Position numbers and translations under genes: made by a program | The notes under the pieces: generated by a model | Told to the model about the DNA's origin: nothing | Seen by the model: the letters and a program-made list of their open reading frames with translations, nothing else | Databases searched by the model: none | Part shown: positions 1-8,152 of the stretch, piece after piece | How positions within the stretch are numbered: the stretch's first letter is position 1 | Layout of the letters: every line of letters begins with the position of its first letter | Assembly: GCF_017876295.1 (NCBI RefSeq) | Contig: NZ_JAGINT010000002.1 | Coordinates: 682,001 to 746,000 of the forward strand | From: Kribbella aluminosa | GTDB lineage: Bacteria; Actinomycetota; Actinomycetes; Propionibacteriales; Kribbellaceae | Direction: 5' to 3' | DNA: 64,000 nt

Positions 1-2
1 TC

Positions 3-206
3 GCCGGTGAAGGACCCGTACCGGTCGCCTGCGTCGGCGGCCTGTTCGCAGGCGCCGGGGAACAACTGTTGACCCCAGTCCGCGCCGCCCTACCCGCGCG
101 TGCACGGCTGTCCGCAGCGGCCGGCAACTCACTCGACGGCGCCGAGCGTCTCGCCACCGGACCCGCCGGAACGTACGCCGACCTGATTGTGACGCACCGT
201 CGATGA
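3..206 (+). CDS. C-terminal end of BadF/BadG-type N-acetylglucosamine kinase (5' truncated)
   Basis: Only the last 67 residues are in the window; the gene starts upstream. They read GLFAGAGEQLLTPV followed by GNSLDGAERL, the ending typical of BadF/BadG/BcrA/BcrD-family sugar kinases such as N-acetylglucosamine kinase, where this part closes the second ASKHA lobe. The TGA stop overlaps the ATG of nanE in ATGA, so the two are translationally coupled. Next to an epimerase and an NgcEFG-like transporter, the expected job is phosphorylating incoming GlcNAc in the cytoplasm. The exact sugar cannot be read from this fragment. Confidence 0.7.
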   Translation, partial: AGEGPVPVACVGGLFAGAGEQLLTPVRAALPARARLSAAAGNSLDGAERLATGPAGTYADLIVTHRR

Positions 207-871
207 GAACTCTTGCCCCCGGCACCCTCGTGGTGTCCTGCCAGGCAGGGCCCGAGAACCCGCTGTACGGTCCGGCCGGGATGGCGCTGATGGCGCAGGC
301 CGCCGAGGCCGGCGGCGCGGGCGCGATCCGGGCCAACGGACCGCACGACATCGCGGCGATCCGCGCGGTCACCGACCTGCCGATCATCGGCATCCACAAG
401 CTCGGCGACCCGGCGGGCGTGTTCATCACCCCGACGTACGACGCCGCGGCCGGGATCGTGGCCGCCGGCTCCGACCTGATCGCGCTCGACGCGACCCTGC
501 GACCGCGTCCCGACGGGCAGCGGGTGGCGGAGCAGATCGCCCGTATCCACGCCGAGCTCGGCGTACCGGTGATGGCCGACGTGGACACCCTGGACGCCGG
601 TCTGGCGGCCCGGGACGCGGGTGCCGACGTGGTCGCGACGACGCTGTCCGGCTATACCAATGGCCGTCCACCGGCCGGACCTGACGTCGAACTGGTCCGG
701 CGGCTGGCCGCGAAACTGGACTGCCCGATCGTCGCCGAGGGCCGGATCCGGACCCCGGAGGACGTCCGCAGCGTCTGCGATGCGGGCGCGTACGCCGTCG
801 TGGTCGGGCACGCGATCACCAACCCGATGGACCTCACCGCCCGCTTGGTCGGTGCGATGGCGGCCCCATAG
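203..871 (+). CDS. nanE: N-acylglucosamine-6-phosphate 2-epimerase
   Basis: A 222-residue protein of NanE length and a TIM-barrel pattern throughout. It converts ManNAc-6-phosphate to GlcNAc-6-phosphate in the cytoplasm, feeding amino sugars into the NagA/NagB route. Family landmarks are SCQAGPENPLYGP at residues 12-24, the IGIHKLGD strand with the probable catalytic lysine K66, VMADVDTLD, and the VAEGRIRTPEDV phosphate-binding segment near residue 175. The ATG overlaps the kinase stop by 4 bases, so the start is well fixed. The TAG stop lies inside the left arm of a dyad at 869-889 that precedes the sugar transporter genes. Confidence 0.9.
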   Translation: MRTLAPGTLVVSCQAGPENPLYGPAGMALMAQAAEAGGAGAIRANGPHDIAAIRAVTDLPIIGIHKLGDPAGVFITPTYDAAAGIVAAGSDLIALDATLRPRPDGQRVAEQIARIHAELGVPVMADVDTLDAGLAARDAGADVVATTLSGYTNGRPPAGPDVELVRRLAAKLDCPIVAEGRIRTPEDVRSVCDAGAYAVVVGHAITNPMDLTARLVGAMAAP

Positions 872-896
872 ACCATCAACAGTGGTCTAGTCGATC
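869..896. promoter_or_regulatory. Candidate DasR-like (GntR/HutC) operator
   Basis: TAGACCA (869-875) and TGGTCTA (883-889) form a perfect 7-bp inverted repeat. The right side continues as AGTGGTCTAGTCGATC (881-896), which resembles the DasR responsive element built on TGGTCTAGACCA. It sits 87 bp before the binding-protein start, where DasR-type repressors control GlcNAc uptake in streptomycetes. Assignment to a DasR homologue is inference; the regulator gene is not in the window. Confidence 0.5.
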
Positions 897-982
897 TTGT
901 CGACCGGGCTCGAATCCCCTTCCGTGAGGCCGTCCGCCGGGCGTATCCATGACGCAGTCAACGCCCTGAGAGGACTCGTCTC

Positions 983-2353
983 ATGATCGAGGTCGACCGC
1001 CGTACCCTGCTCCGCGCCGCCTTGGCCGGATCCGCCGTCGCCACGCTCGCCTCCTGCGCGCAGCCCGTCCAGAGCAAGAGTGCACCGGTCGCGGCCGGGT
1101 CGTCGGTGGACGGCAGCAAGCCGCTGGAGTTCTTCAACTTCGACGGCGGCTACGGCAAGGAATGGACCACGATGCCGCTGGATCTCTACCGCAAGGAGTT
1201 CCCGAAGGCGGACGTCAAGCTGAACAGCGGCCAGCAGCTCCAGCAGCAACTTCAGCCGCGCTTCATCCAGGGCGACCCGCCGGACCTGATCGAGAACGTC
1301 GGCATGGACGGTGCGACGCTGGCCGCGCAGAAGCAGGTGATGGACATCGGCCGGCTGCTCGACATGGAGGCCTACGGTCAGCCCGGCGTCAAGGTCCGCG
1401 ACACGCTGCTCCCCGGCGTCGCCGAGGCCGGCCGGTACGACGGGGTGAAGTACGAGATGCCGTACGTCTTCGGCGTCGGCGGGATCTGGTACAGCAAGCC
1501 GATGATGGAGAAGCACGGCTGGGAGTACCCGAAGCACTGGGACGAGATGCTCGCCCTCTGCGCGGAGATCAAGAAGACGACGGACATCGCGCCCTGGACG
1601 TACCAGGGCAAGTTCCCCGGGTACCTCACCAACCCGATGCTGATGACGGCGTACAAGGCCGCCGGCCCGGACCTGAAGAAGAAGGTCGACAACCTGGAGC
1701 CGAACGCGTGGCGCGACCCGGCGCTGATCGCGGCCGCCGAGGGCTACCAGGAGCTGGCCGCGAAGGGCTACCTGCTGGAGGGCTCGCAAGCGCTCTCACA
1801 CACCCAGTCGCAGACCTATTGGGCGCAGGGCAAGGCCGTCTTCATCCCGTGCGGCGGCTGGCTGGAGAACGAGCTCGGTGACATCGCGCCGAAGGACCTC
1901 GGCATGACGATGGTCCCGGCGCCGGGGATGTCGAAGGACGACAAGGCGCCGTTCGAGACCGTCACCGGTGGTCCTGGCGGCGCGCTGATCGTGCCGGCCA
2001 AGGCGAAGAACCCGCAGGGCGGGATCGAGCTGCTGCGGATCATCCTGTCCAAGCAGTGCATGCAGAACTTCACCAAGGTGACCAAGTCGCTGACCGTGGT
2101 GAAAGGCGCCAGCGACGGCGTCGAGCTGTCCTCGGCGAACAAGTCCATGCAGGCGGTGATCGAGGCCGCCGGCACGAACATGTTCGCGGACTGGTCGTGG
2201 CGGCTGTGGTACAAGAAGCTGCTGGACAACTCGGACAAGGCGATGGCCGCGCTGATGAACCGCGAGGTCACGCCGGACGGGTGGAGCAAGCAGATGCAGA
2301 ATTACGCCGACGAGACCGCGAAGGATCCGTCGATCAAGAAGTTCCACGTCTGA
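983..2353 (+). CDS. NgcE-like sugar ABC transporter substrate-binding lipoprotein
   Basis: A 456-residue extracellular binding protein. The N-terminus has a twin-arginine-like DRRTLLRAAL stretch, a hydrophobic run and the lipobox LASC with the lipidated cysteine at residue 25. The mature part reads FNFDGGYGKEW, then LQPRFIQGDPPDLIENVG, the pattern of NgcE-type GlcNAc/chitobiose receptors. Start ATG 983 is preceded by AGAGGA. The stop overlaps the next ATG (TGATG), so receptor and permease are coupled. Together with kinase and NanE upstream, the likely ligand is GlcNAc or a short amino-sugar oligomer; specificity for another aminosugar is possible. Confidence 0.8.
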   Translation: MIEVDRRTLLRAALAGSAVATLASCAQPVQSKSAPVAAGSSVDGSKPLEFFNFDGGYGKEWTTMPLDLYRKEFPKADVKLNSGQQLQQQLQPRFIQGDPPDLIENVGMDGATLAAQKQVMDIGRLLDMEAYGQPGVKVRDTLLPGVAEAGRYDGVKYEMPYVFGVGGIWYSKPMMEKHGWEYPKHWDEMLALCAEIKKTTDIAPWTYQGKFPGYLTNPMLMTAYKAAGPDLKKKVDNLEPNAWRDPALIAAAEGYQELAAKGYLLEGSQALSHTQSQTYWAQGKAVFIPCGGWLENELGDIAPKDLGMTMVPAPGMSKDDKAPFETVTGGPGGALIVPAKAKNPQGGIELLRIILSKQCMQNFTKVTKSLTVVKGASDGVELSSANKSMQAVIEAAGTNMFADWSWRLWYKKLLDNSDKAMAALMNREVTPDGWSKQMQNYADETAKDPSIKKFHV

Positions 2354-3243
2354 TGCACCACGGGAAGTACCGCTTCATCGTCGGCCTGCTGCTGGTCCCG
2401 CTGGCGGTCTACGCGGTGTTCGTGATCTCGCCGTACGTGCAGGCGTTCCCGATCGCGTTCACCAACTGGGAGGGGCTGTCGGCGAGCTACGACTACATCG
2501 GGTTCGGGAACTTCGTCACGCTGTTCCACGACTCGGTGTTCTGGGTGGCGTTGCGGCACAACCTGTTCCTGCTGGTGTCGTTGCCGATCATCATCGTGAC
2601 GTTGTCGCTGTTCTTCTCGGCCGCCCTGAACTACCGCGGCGGCGTACCGGGTGCGCGGATCTACAAGGTCGTGTACTTCTTCCCCGGCGTACTGTCGATC
2701 GCGATCGTCGGTGTGCTCTGGCAGTTCGTCTTCGAGCCGCGGAACGGGCTGCTGAACGGGTTCCTGCGGGCGATCGGCCTGGACAGCCTCGCGCGGCTCT
2801 GGCTCGGTGACGGGAAGACCGCGCTCGGCTCGATCATGGCCGTCGTGGTGTGGGGCGGCGTCGGGTTCTACGTCGTACTGTTCACGGCCGCGATGGCGGC
2901 GATCCCCAAGGAACTGTACGAGGCAGCCCTGCTCGACGGAGCCGGCGCGATGCAGACGTTCTTCCGGGTGACGTTGCCGTTGATCTGGAACACGGTGCAG
3001 ACGGCGCTCGCGTTCCAGGTGATCGGTGCGCTGGACATGTTCGCGCTGGTGAAGATCCTGTCGGTCGGCCCGGGCGGTCCGGACGACGCCACCCAGGTGA
3101 TCTCGCTGTACATGTACACGAACGCGTTCTCGTACGGGAAGTTCGGCTATGCGTCCGCGATCGGAGTCACGTTGTTCCTGATCAACATGATCCTGACCCT
3201 GCTCACGTTCCGGCTGACCCGCCGCGAGCGGGTCGAGTACTGA
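2353..3243 (+). CDS. CUT1 sugar ABC transporter permease (NgcF-like)
   Basis: A 296-residue inner-membrane protein of the MalF/UgpA group, with about six membrane segments. The first lies at residues 7-27 and is followed by the periplasmic-type segment with FTNWEGL. The coupling-helix EAA motif is seen as LYEAALLDGAGAMQTFFRV. ATG 2353 is chosen because it overlaps the receptor stop; the open frame extends upstream only as a shadow of the receptor gene. It should pair with the 3253-4155 permease to form the channel. No ATPase gene is in the operon, as is usual in actinobacteria that share one MsiK-type ATPase. Confidence 0.88.
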   Translation: MHHGKYRFIVGLLLVPLAVYAVFVISPYVQAFPIAFTNWEGLSASYDYIGFGNFVTLFHDSVFWVALRHNLFLLVSLPIIIVTLSLFFSAALNYRGGVPGARIYKVVYFFPGVLSIAIVGVLWQFVFEPRNGLLNGFLRAIGLDSLARLWLGDGKTALGSIMAVVVWGGVGFYVVLFTAAMAAIPKELYEAALLDGAGAMQTFFRVTLPLIWNTVQTALAFQVIGALDMFALVKILSVGPGGPDDATQVISLYMYTNAFSYGKFGYASAIGVTLFLINMILTLLTFRLTRRERVEY

Positions 3244-3252
3244 GGGGGCACG

Positions 3253-4155
3253 ATGGCTCTTTTGACGTCTCCTTCCCGGTCGACCGCTCCCGCCGTACCT
3301 CCGTCGCCTGGCCCGGTCCGGAGCGCCGTCGGCTCGCGGGTGCTCGGCGGGGTGTCACAGGGGTTCCTGCTGGTGTGGGGCGCGATGGTCGTGTTCCCGT
3401 TGCTGTGGGCGGTGCTCAGTTCGTTCAAGTCGGACCAGGACATCTTCACCAGCCCGTGGAGCATGCCGTCGCGCTGGCGGTGGGACAACTTCTCCCGCGC
3501 GTGGAACGAGTCGCACATCGGCTCGTACTTCTTCAACAGCGTCGTCGTCGTGTGCTGCGGAGTCGTACTGACGTTGCTGTTGTCGTCAGCGGTCGCTTAC
3601 GTGCTGGCGCGGTTCGAGTTCCCGGGTTCGCGGGTGCTGTACTACGTGTTCGTGGCCGGGATGGTGTTCCCCGGGTTCCTGGCGTTGGTGCCGCTGTTCT
3701 TCGTCGTACAGAATCTGGGGCTGCTGAACACGTACCTCGGGTTGATCCTGGTGTACGCCGCGCACGGGATGTCGTTCTCGGTGTTCTTCCTGACGGCTTT
3801 CTTCAAGACGCAGTCGAAGGAGCTTGCCGAGGCGGGACTTGTGGACGGGTGTTCTCATTGGGGTGTGCTCTTTCGCATCATGCTGCCGCTCGCCCGGCCC
3901 GGTCTGGTCAGTATCGGCATTTTCCAGTTCCTCGGGATGTGGAACGAGTACCTGCTGCCGCTGGTGCTGAACACCGACGAGAAGCGGTACCTGGTCACCC
4001 AGGGACTGGCGAACATCGCGGTCACCCAGGGCTATCACAGCGACTTCTCAGGATTGTTCGCCGGACTGACCATCTCGATAATTCCGGTCCTGGCCGTATA
4101 TCTTGGATTCCATCGACAGATCAGCGCCGGTATGACCGCGGGAGCCCTCAAGTGA
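3253..4155 (+). CDS. CUT1 sugar ABC transporter permease (NgcG-like)
   Basis: A 300-residue MalG-type permease with six predicted membrane segments after a Pro/Ser-rich cytoplasmic leader of about 35 residues. The EAA loop reads LAEAGLVDGCSHWG, and FLGMWNEYLLPLVL is the usual MalG-type segment near the C-terminus. The ATG follows GAGGGGGC 9 bp after the partner permease stop. The TGA stop overlaps the GTG of the amidase gene in GTGA, which ties that enzyme to the transporter. The imported substrate is inferred from the neighbours, not from this protein. Confidence 0.88.
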   Translation: MALLTSPSRSTAPAVPPSPGPVRSAVGSRVLGGVSQGFLLVWGAMVVFPLLWAVLSSFKSDQDIFTSPWSMPSRWRWDNFSRAWNESHIGSYFFNSVVVVCCGVVLTLLLSSAVAYVLARFEFPGSRVLYYVFVAGMVFPGFLALVPLFFVVQNLGLLNTYLGLILVYAAHGMSFSVFFLTAFFKTQSKELAEAGLVDGCSHWGVLFRIMLPLARPGLVSIGIFQFLGMWNEYLLPLVLNTDEKRYLVTQGLANIAVTQGYHSDFSGLFAGLTISIIPVLAVYLGFHRQISAGMTAGALK

Positions 4156-5393
4156 CCGAACTCCTCCTGGCAGCGAAGTCCCTGGACGTCACTCCACCGC
4201 CCGGTCATCGGCTCGACGGGTACGCCGCCCGCGCTGGAGTCTCCACCGGTACTGCGGACCCGTTGAACGCGAGCCTGATCTGGCTGTCGAGCACCGACGA
4301 CCCGGGTGTCCTGTGGCTGACGCTGGACGCGATCGCCGTCGGTTGCGAGCTCGTTTCCGAACTCGCCGCGGCGGCCGGCGCAGCTGCCGGGATCCCGCCG
4401 TCGCATGTCGTGGTGTCGGCGTCGCACACGCACTCGGGACCGTCCGGCTGGACCGGCGAGATCCATCCGGTCATCCCCGCTGCCCGCGAGCGGGACCTGG
4501 TCGACGCGCTGCTCGGGGCGGTGGGTTCGGTCCGGCTGGAGCGGCAGCCGGTGACCGCGTCATGGCGATCCGTCGAGGTGGTCGGCGTCGGCACCAACCG
4601 GCACCGCCGCAACGGGCCGCACGACAACACCGCCGGGATCCTCGCGTTGCACTCGCTGTCGGGTTCCCTCGAAGCGGTGCTGCTGGACTTCGCGTGCCAC
4701 CCGACGACGTACGGCCCGGAGAACCTGAAGTACTCCGCCGACTGGCCGGGCGCCGCCCGCGCCGCGCTGGCCCCCGCCGTCGTCGGGTTCCTCCAAGGCG
4801 CGGCCGGCGACGTCAGCCCACGCTTCACCCGCCAGGGTCGCGGAGCCGCAGAGATCACCCGTCTCGGCTCCCTGCTGGCCGGCCGGGTCCGGGAAGCCCT
4901 CGCCCACCCCGGCCTCGAGCTACCACAGTCACCACCGGCAATCCGCCGTACGACGCTCACCCTCCCGGTCCGCAACATCCCACCCGCCGCCGAAGTCGAA
5001 AAGGTCGTCTCCGCCGCCGCAAGCCACGTCCACGGCACCGACGACCCCTCCGGCCGAATCTCCCAAACCCGCCTCGACGGCGCCCGCGGCCAAGCCCTGA
5101 TGGCAGCCGCCGCCCTCCCCCCAACCTTCGACCTCTCGATCAGCGCCGTCACCATGGGCGACGTCTGCTGGATCAACCTCCCGGTCGAACTCTTCGCCGT
5201 CCACGGCGCCTGCCTCCAGTCCGACAGCACCCACCCCATCACCCGAGTCATCGGCTACACCGACGGCTACTACGGCTACGTAGTAGACCCCGCAGCCGCC
5301 GAAGCCGGCACCTACGAAGCCCTCATCACCTTCTTCGACCAACCCACCACCAACCAACTAATCACCCAAACCGCCCTCTTCGCGAACAGCTAG
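4152..5393 (+). CDS. Neutral/alkaline ceramidase-family amidohydrolase (N-terminal domain only)
   Basis: A 413-residue protein with the neutral ceramidase N-terminal domain (Pfam 04734 type). Visible landmarks are VVSASHTHSGPSG with the HxH zinc pair, LDFACHPTTYGP, and FLQGAAGDVSP. Full neutral ceramidases are much longer and carry a C-terminal immunoglobulin-like domain; this one stops after the catalytic part. No signal peptide is seen, so it looks cytoplasmic. The GTG start at 4152 overlaps the permease stop. In this operon it plausibly cleaves an amide (N-acyl) bond on an imported amino-sugar compound rather than ceramide; that is inference. GTG is the only start in frame consistent with the coupling. 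Confidence 0.8.
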   Translation: MTELLLAAKSLDVTPPPGHRLDGYAARAGVSTGTADPLNASLIWLSSTDDPGVLWLTLDAIAVGCELVSELAAAAGAAAGIPPSHVVVSASHTHSGPSGWTGEIHPVIPAARERDLVDALLGAVGSVRLERQPVTASWRSVEVVGVGTNRHRRNGPHDNTAGILALHSLSGSLEAVLLDFACHPTTYGPENLKYSADWPGAARAALAPAVVGFLQGAAGDVSPRFTRQGRGAAEITRLGSLLAGRVREALAHPGLELPQSPPAIRRTTLTLPVRNIPPAAEVEKVVSAAASHVHGTDDPSGRISQTRLDGARGQALMAAAALPPTFDLSISAVTMGDVCWINLPVELFAVHGACLQSDSTHPITRVIGYTDGYYGYVVDPAAAEAGTYEALITFFDQPTTNQLITQTALFANS

Positions 5394-5471
5394 GCCTGGA
5401 TCCGTGGACAGCAAGGTGCCGCCGCTGAACCGAAGCCGCCCGACTCACCTTGCAGTGGACACCATTTGAGA

Positions 5472-5541
5472 GGTTCACCCATCACATTGCCCCTTCACCC
5501 ATGGTGTGCAGGCGGTGAACGGGCAATGTCAAAGGTGAACC
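5472..5541. repeat. Symmetric intergenic dyad with four TTCACC half-sites
   Basis: This lies in the 249-bp gap 5394-5642. TTCACC occurs at 5474-5479 and 5494-5499, and its complement GGTGAA at 5514-5519 and 5534-5539. Each step is exactly 20 bp and the whole is symmetric about 5506.5. ATTGCCC (5486-5492) and GGGCAAT (5521-5527) obey the same symmetry. It could be a multi-site operator for the kinase gene at 5643, a mobile-element end, or an RNA hairpin. The remainder of the gap shows nothing else I can name. Confidence 0.75.
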
Positions 5542-5642
5542 CTTGAAATGGGGCGGCACCCACAGTCGACAACTCCCGGCACTGCCGCGTGATCATTGCC
5601 CTAGGCATCGATATCCGCACTCGAGACCGATCGGAGAAGTGA

Positions 5643-6161
5643 ATGGGCCTCTTACCGTTGATTCTTACCGGTGGGCCTGCGGTCGGGAAGAGCGTGACGG
5701 GCCGGGCTCTCGCGGAAGGGCGTGCGAGGTGTGCCTTCGTTGATGTGGATGACGTACGTCAGCTTGTCGTCTCCGGCTCTGCGGCCCCGTGGGAAGGCGG
5801 CGAAGGGCGGAACCAGCAAAGGCTCGGTGTGACGAACGCCTGCGGCATGGCTCGCAACCTTCTGGCCGCGGGCATTGAAATTGTCGTTGCTGACGTGCTC
5901 ACACCCGAGACCTCCGAGTTGTACCGGCGAGAGCTACCCGGGTGCCTGATCGTGCATCTCATGGTGGGCTTGCCGGAGGCCCGGCGGCGGGCGGCTTCGC
6001 GCGAGGTTTGGCTCACCGACGACGAGTTCCGAATGCTCCACGAGGCGGACGCCACGAACCCGCCGTACGCCGACCAGCGCATCCAGGTGGACACACTCGA
6101 CCTGCGGAACCAGCTCGCCGTGGTAGCCAGTCTCTGGAATGAAGGCCGATCTGCTGGATAG
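5643..6161 (+). CDS. P-loop kinase/AAA-family protein
   Basis: A 172-residue cytoplasmic protein with a Walker A motif GGPAVGKS at residues 10-17 and a short acidic FVDVDDVR segment at about residue 32 where small-molecule kinases place a substrate/Mg aspartate. Near residue 75 a beta strand EIVVADVL is followed by TPE, and residues 105-125 hold an Arg-rich lid-like stretch (EARRRAASREVW). Size and layout resemble chloramphenicol-phosphotransferase-like and gluconate/shikimate-kinase-like P-loop proteins. The substrate cannot be told. ATG 5643 has GGAGAAGTG just upstream. It stands alone and converges on the LysR gene. Confidence 0.65.
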   Translation: MGLLPLILTGGPAVGKSVTGRALAEGRARCAFVDVDDVRQLVVSGSAAPWEGGEGRNQQRLGVTNACGMARNLLAAGIEIVVADVLTPETSELYRRELPGCLIVHLMVGLPEARRRAASREVWLTDDEFRMLHEADATNPPYADQRIQVDTLDLRNQLAVVASLWNEGRSAG

Positions 6162-6242
6162 CGCGGAGACCAGTGCTCCACGGACACCGCTCCTGAACGC
6201 GATAGCCGGTTGTGCTTTGGCCAGACAGAAGGCTGCCGTATT

Positions 6243-6269
6243 GGCATTCGAATCACCATTCCGAATGCC
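6243..6269. terminator. Hairpin between convergent genes
   Basis: GGCATTCG (6243-6250) and CGAATGCC (6262-6269) form a perfect 8-bp stem with an 11-base loop between the stops of the P-loop kinase and the LysR gene. The position suits a bidirectional terminator. No clear T-run follows, as is common in actinobacteria. Confidence 0.45.
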
Positions 6270-6322
6270 GACTCGATTGACACTGACTTGCAGGTTCAAT
6301 CGTGCCCCGGTCTGATACGGAC

Positions 6323-7213
6323 TCAGCTTCGTGATGTGCGGATGGTGCGGGCTGCTTTCTGTAGTTCTGTGAGGGTGGTTCGGACGGCGGTGCGGGCTGT
6401 GTGTTCGGGGCGGTGGAGGGCGTCTATGTGGCGGAGGGTGTGGACGCCGCGGAGGGGGTGGAGGGAGACGGTGGGGTGGGGGCGGGCGGTCCAGCGGGGG
6501 ATCAGGGCCAGGCCGGCGCCGGCGGCTACCAGTTCGGTGACTACCGTGAACTCGTTGACGCGGTGGACCAGGTTGAGGCGGTGGTTGGCGGCGGCGCCGA
6601 TGGCCTCGATGGTGGCCATCAGGGGGAAGCCGTCATGGACGGTGATCCAGGGTTCGTGGGCGACGTCGCGTGGGGTGAGGGTGCGCTTGGCTGCGAGCGG
6701 GTGGTCAGCGGGTACGGCGACATCGAGCGGCTCGCGCAGCAGCGGAGTGACGGCGACCGTACGCGGCCAAGCCTCCGCATGGTCGAGGCGATGGGCCAGG
6801 ACGATGTCGTACTCGCGGGTCAACGGCGGGAACTCGTCCTGCGGTACGTCCTCGTCGTGCAGGTGCAACTGGGGAGCGGCCTGGAGGAGCAGCGGGAAGA
6901 ACGTGGCCGCGGCGCTGTGGAAGGCGGCGATGGAGACCGCTCCGTCGGGTTGTTCGATGAACTCGTCGACGGCGTGCCGCGCCCGGGCCAGCGCGGACTC
7001 GACATCCGCCGCGGCACTCGCGAGCGCCTGGCCTGCGGCGGTGAGTACGACTCGGCGCCCCGAGCGTTCGGTCAGCGGGACCGGCATCGAACGCTGCAGC
7101 AACCGCAACTGCTGCGACACCGCCGACGGGGTCACCAGCAGCGCCTCGGCCGCGGCCGTCACACTGCCGAGCTCACCGACTTCCCGAAGTACCCGCAACT
7201 GCCGCTCGTCCAC
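6323..7213 (-). CDS. LysR-family transcriptional regulator
   Basis: A 296-residue LTTR. The winged HTH occupies residues 1-60 (MDERQLRVLREVGELGSVTA then SAVSQQLRLLQRS), followed by the linker helix and a periplasmic-binding-protein-like effector domain with the usual HPLAAKRTLTPRDVA segment near residue 185. The start is GTG 7213. It is divergently transcribed from the EamA exporter with a short shared control region holding repeated GCTACAAC, so it probably regulates that exporter and itself. The inducer is unknown. Confidence 0.85.
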   Translation of the reverse strand: MDERQLRVLREVGELGSVTAAAEALLVTPSAVSQQLRLLQRSMPVPLTERSGRRVVLTAAGQALASAAADVESALARARHAVDEFIEQPDGAVSIAAFHSAAATFFPLLLQAAPQLHLHDEDVPQDEFPPLTREYDIVLAHRLDHAEAWPRTVAVTPLLREPLDVAVPADHPLAAKRTLTPRDVAHEPWITVHDGFPLMATIEAIGAAANHRLNLVHRVNEFTVVTELVAAGAGLALIPRWTARPHPTVSLHPLRGVHTLRHIDALHRPEHTARTAVRTTLTELQKAARTIRTSRS

Positions 7214-7230
7214 AAGAACACTGTAGGCCA

Positions 7231-7269
7231 GCTACAACCTTGTTGAAGAACTTCGGTCTTGGCTACAAC
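7231..7269. promoter_or_regulatory. Candidate LysR operator in the divergent promoter
   Basis: GCTACAAC occurs at 7231-7238 and again at 7262-7269, 31 bp apart (about three helical turns). The first copy continues into the dyad CAAC-CTT-GTTG (7235-7245). Paired sites of this kind between a LysR gene and its divergent target are typical. The second copy covers the alternative TTG start at 7259 and argues for the later GTG. Confidence 0.5.
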
Positions 7270-7294
7270 ATCGGAATCGGTCACCGTTGGACCC

Positions 7295-8152
7295 GTGCCC
7301 GGATCCCGCCGAATCGACCTCGTCCTGCTGATGGTCGCGATCGTCTGGGGCTCGAGCTACCTCGTGGCGAAGACCGCGACCGCCGCCCTCCCCGTACTCG
7401 CCGTGCTGTTCCTCCGTTACGCCATCTCCACCCTGGCCCTGCTCCCCGCGGTACGACGCGCCAACCGCGCCGAGCTCCGCACCGGTTTCCTGCTCGGCCT
7501 CACCCAAGCCGCCGTGCTGATCCTCGAGACGTACGGCGTCACGCACACCACCGCCGCGAACGCCGGCCTGATCATCAGCCTCACCCTGGTCCTCACGCCG
7601 CTGATGGACCGCCGCCGGATGCCGCCGAGGTTCTACCTTGCCGCCGCGAGCTGCGTACTCGCGGTCGGCCTGCTGATGTCCGGCAACGGCCTGCACCGCC
7701 TCGGCGTCGGCGACCTCCTGATGCTCGCGGCCGCCGTCGTACGCGCCGGCCATGTCGCGCTCGTCGGCCGCCTCGCCCACGACGTACGCCCGCTCCAACT
7801 GACCGCGATCCAGTCCCTCGTCGGTACGGCGCTCTTCGTCGTACCCGCCGTACTGCACCTGCCAACCGCCCCGTCGACGTGGCTGCAAGTGACCTACCTA
7901 GCCCTGTTCTGCAGCGTCTTCGCGTTCCTCGCGCAGACCTGGGCGGTGCAGCGTACGTCGGCCAGCCGCGCCAGTCTGTTGCTCGGCACCGAGCCGATCT
8001 GGGCCGTTGCCATCGGCATCGGCCTCGGCGACGAACGGCTGACCGTACCGGCCGCGCTCGGCGCCGTACTCATGCTCGCCGGCACCACGTGGGGCCAATC
8101 CATCGAACGCCGCCACCGGGAGTCCCCATGCCTGACACCTACGACCGTCTGA
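7295..8152 (+). CDS. EamA-family (DMT) transporter
   Basis: A drug/metabolite-transporter permease of about 285 residues with ten short membrane segments in two EamA repeats; the first begins LVLLMVAIVWGSSYLVAK, the usual EamA opening. Two starts are possible: TTG 7259 or GTG 7295. I prefer GTG 7295 because it leaves room for the divergent promoter and keeps the repeated GCTACAAC outside the gene; neither has a strong ribosome site. The end overlaps the next gene by 25 bp. A role in metabolite or drug export across the inner membrane is family knowledge; substrate unknown. Confidence 0.85.
   Translation: MPGSRRIDLVLLMVAIVWGSSYLVAKTATAALPVLAVLFLRYAISTLALLPAVRRANRAELRTGFLLGLTQAAVLILETYGVTHTTAANAGLIISLTLVLTPLMDRRRMPPRFYLAAASCVLAVGLLMSGNGLHRLGVGDLLMLAAAVVRAGHVALVGRLAHDVRPLQLTAIQSLVGTALFVVPAVLHLPTAPSTWLQVTYLALFCSVFAFLAQTWAVQRTSASRASLLLGTEPIWAVAIGIGLGDERLTVPAALGAVLMLAGTTWGQSIERRHRESPCLTPTTV

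Noticed and set aside
5543..5743. Short plus-strand open frame in the 5.4-5.6 kb gap
   Set aside because: It overlaps the P-loop kinase start in another frame and has no ribosome site or recognisable feature.
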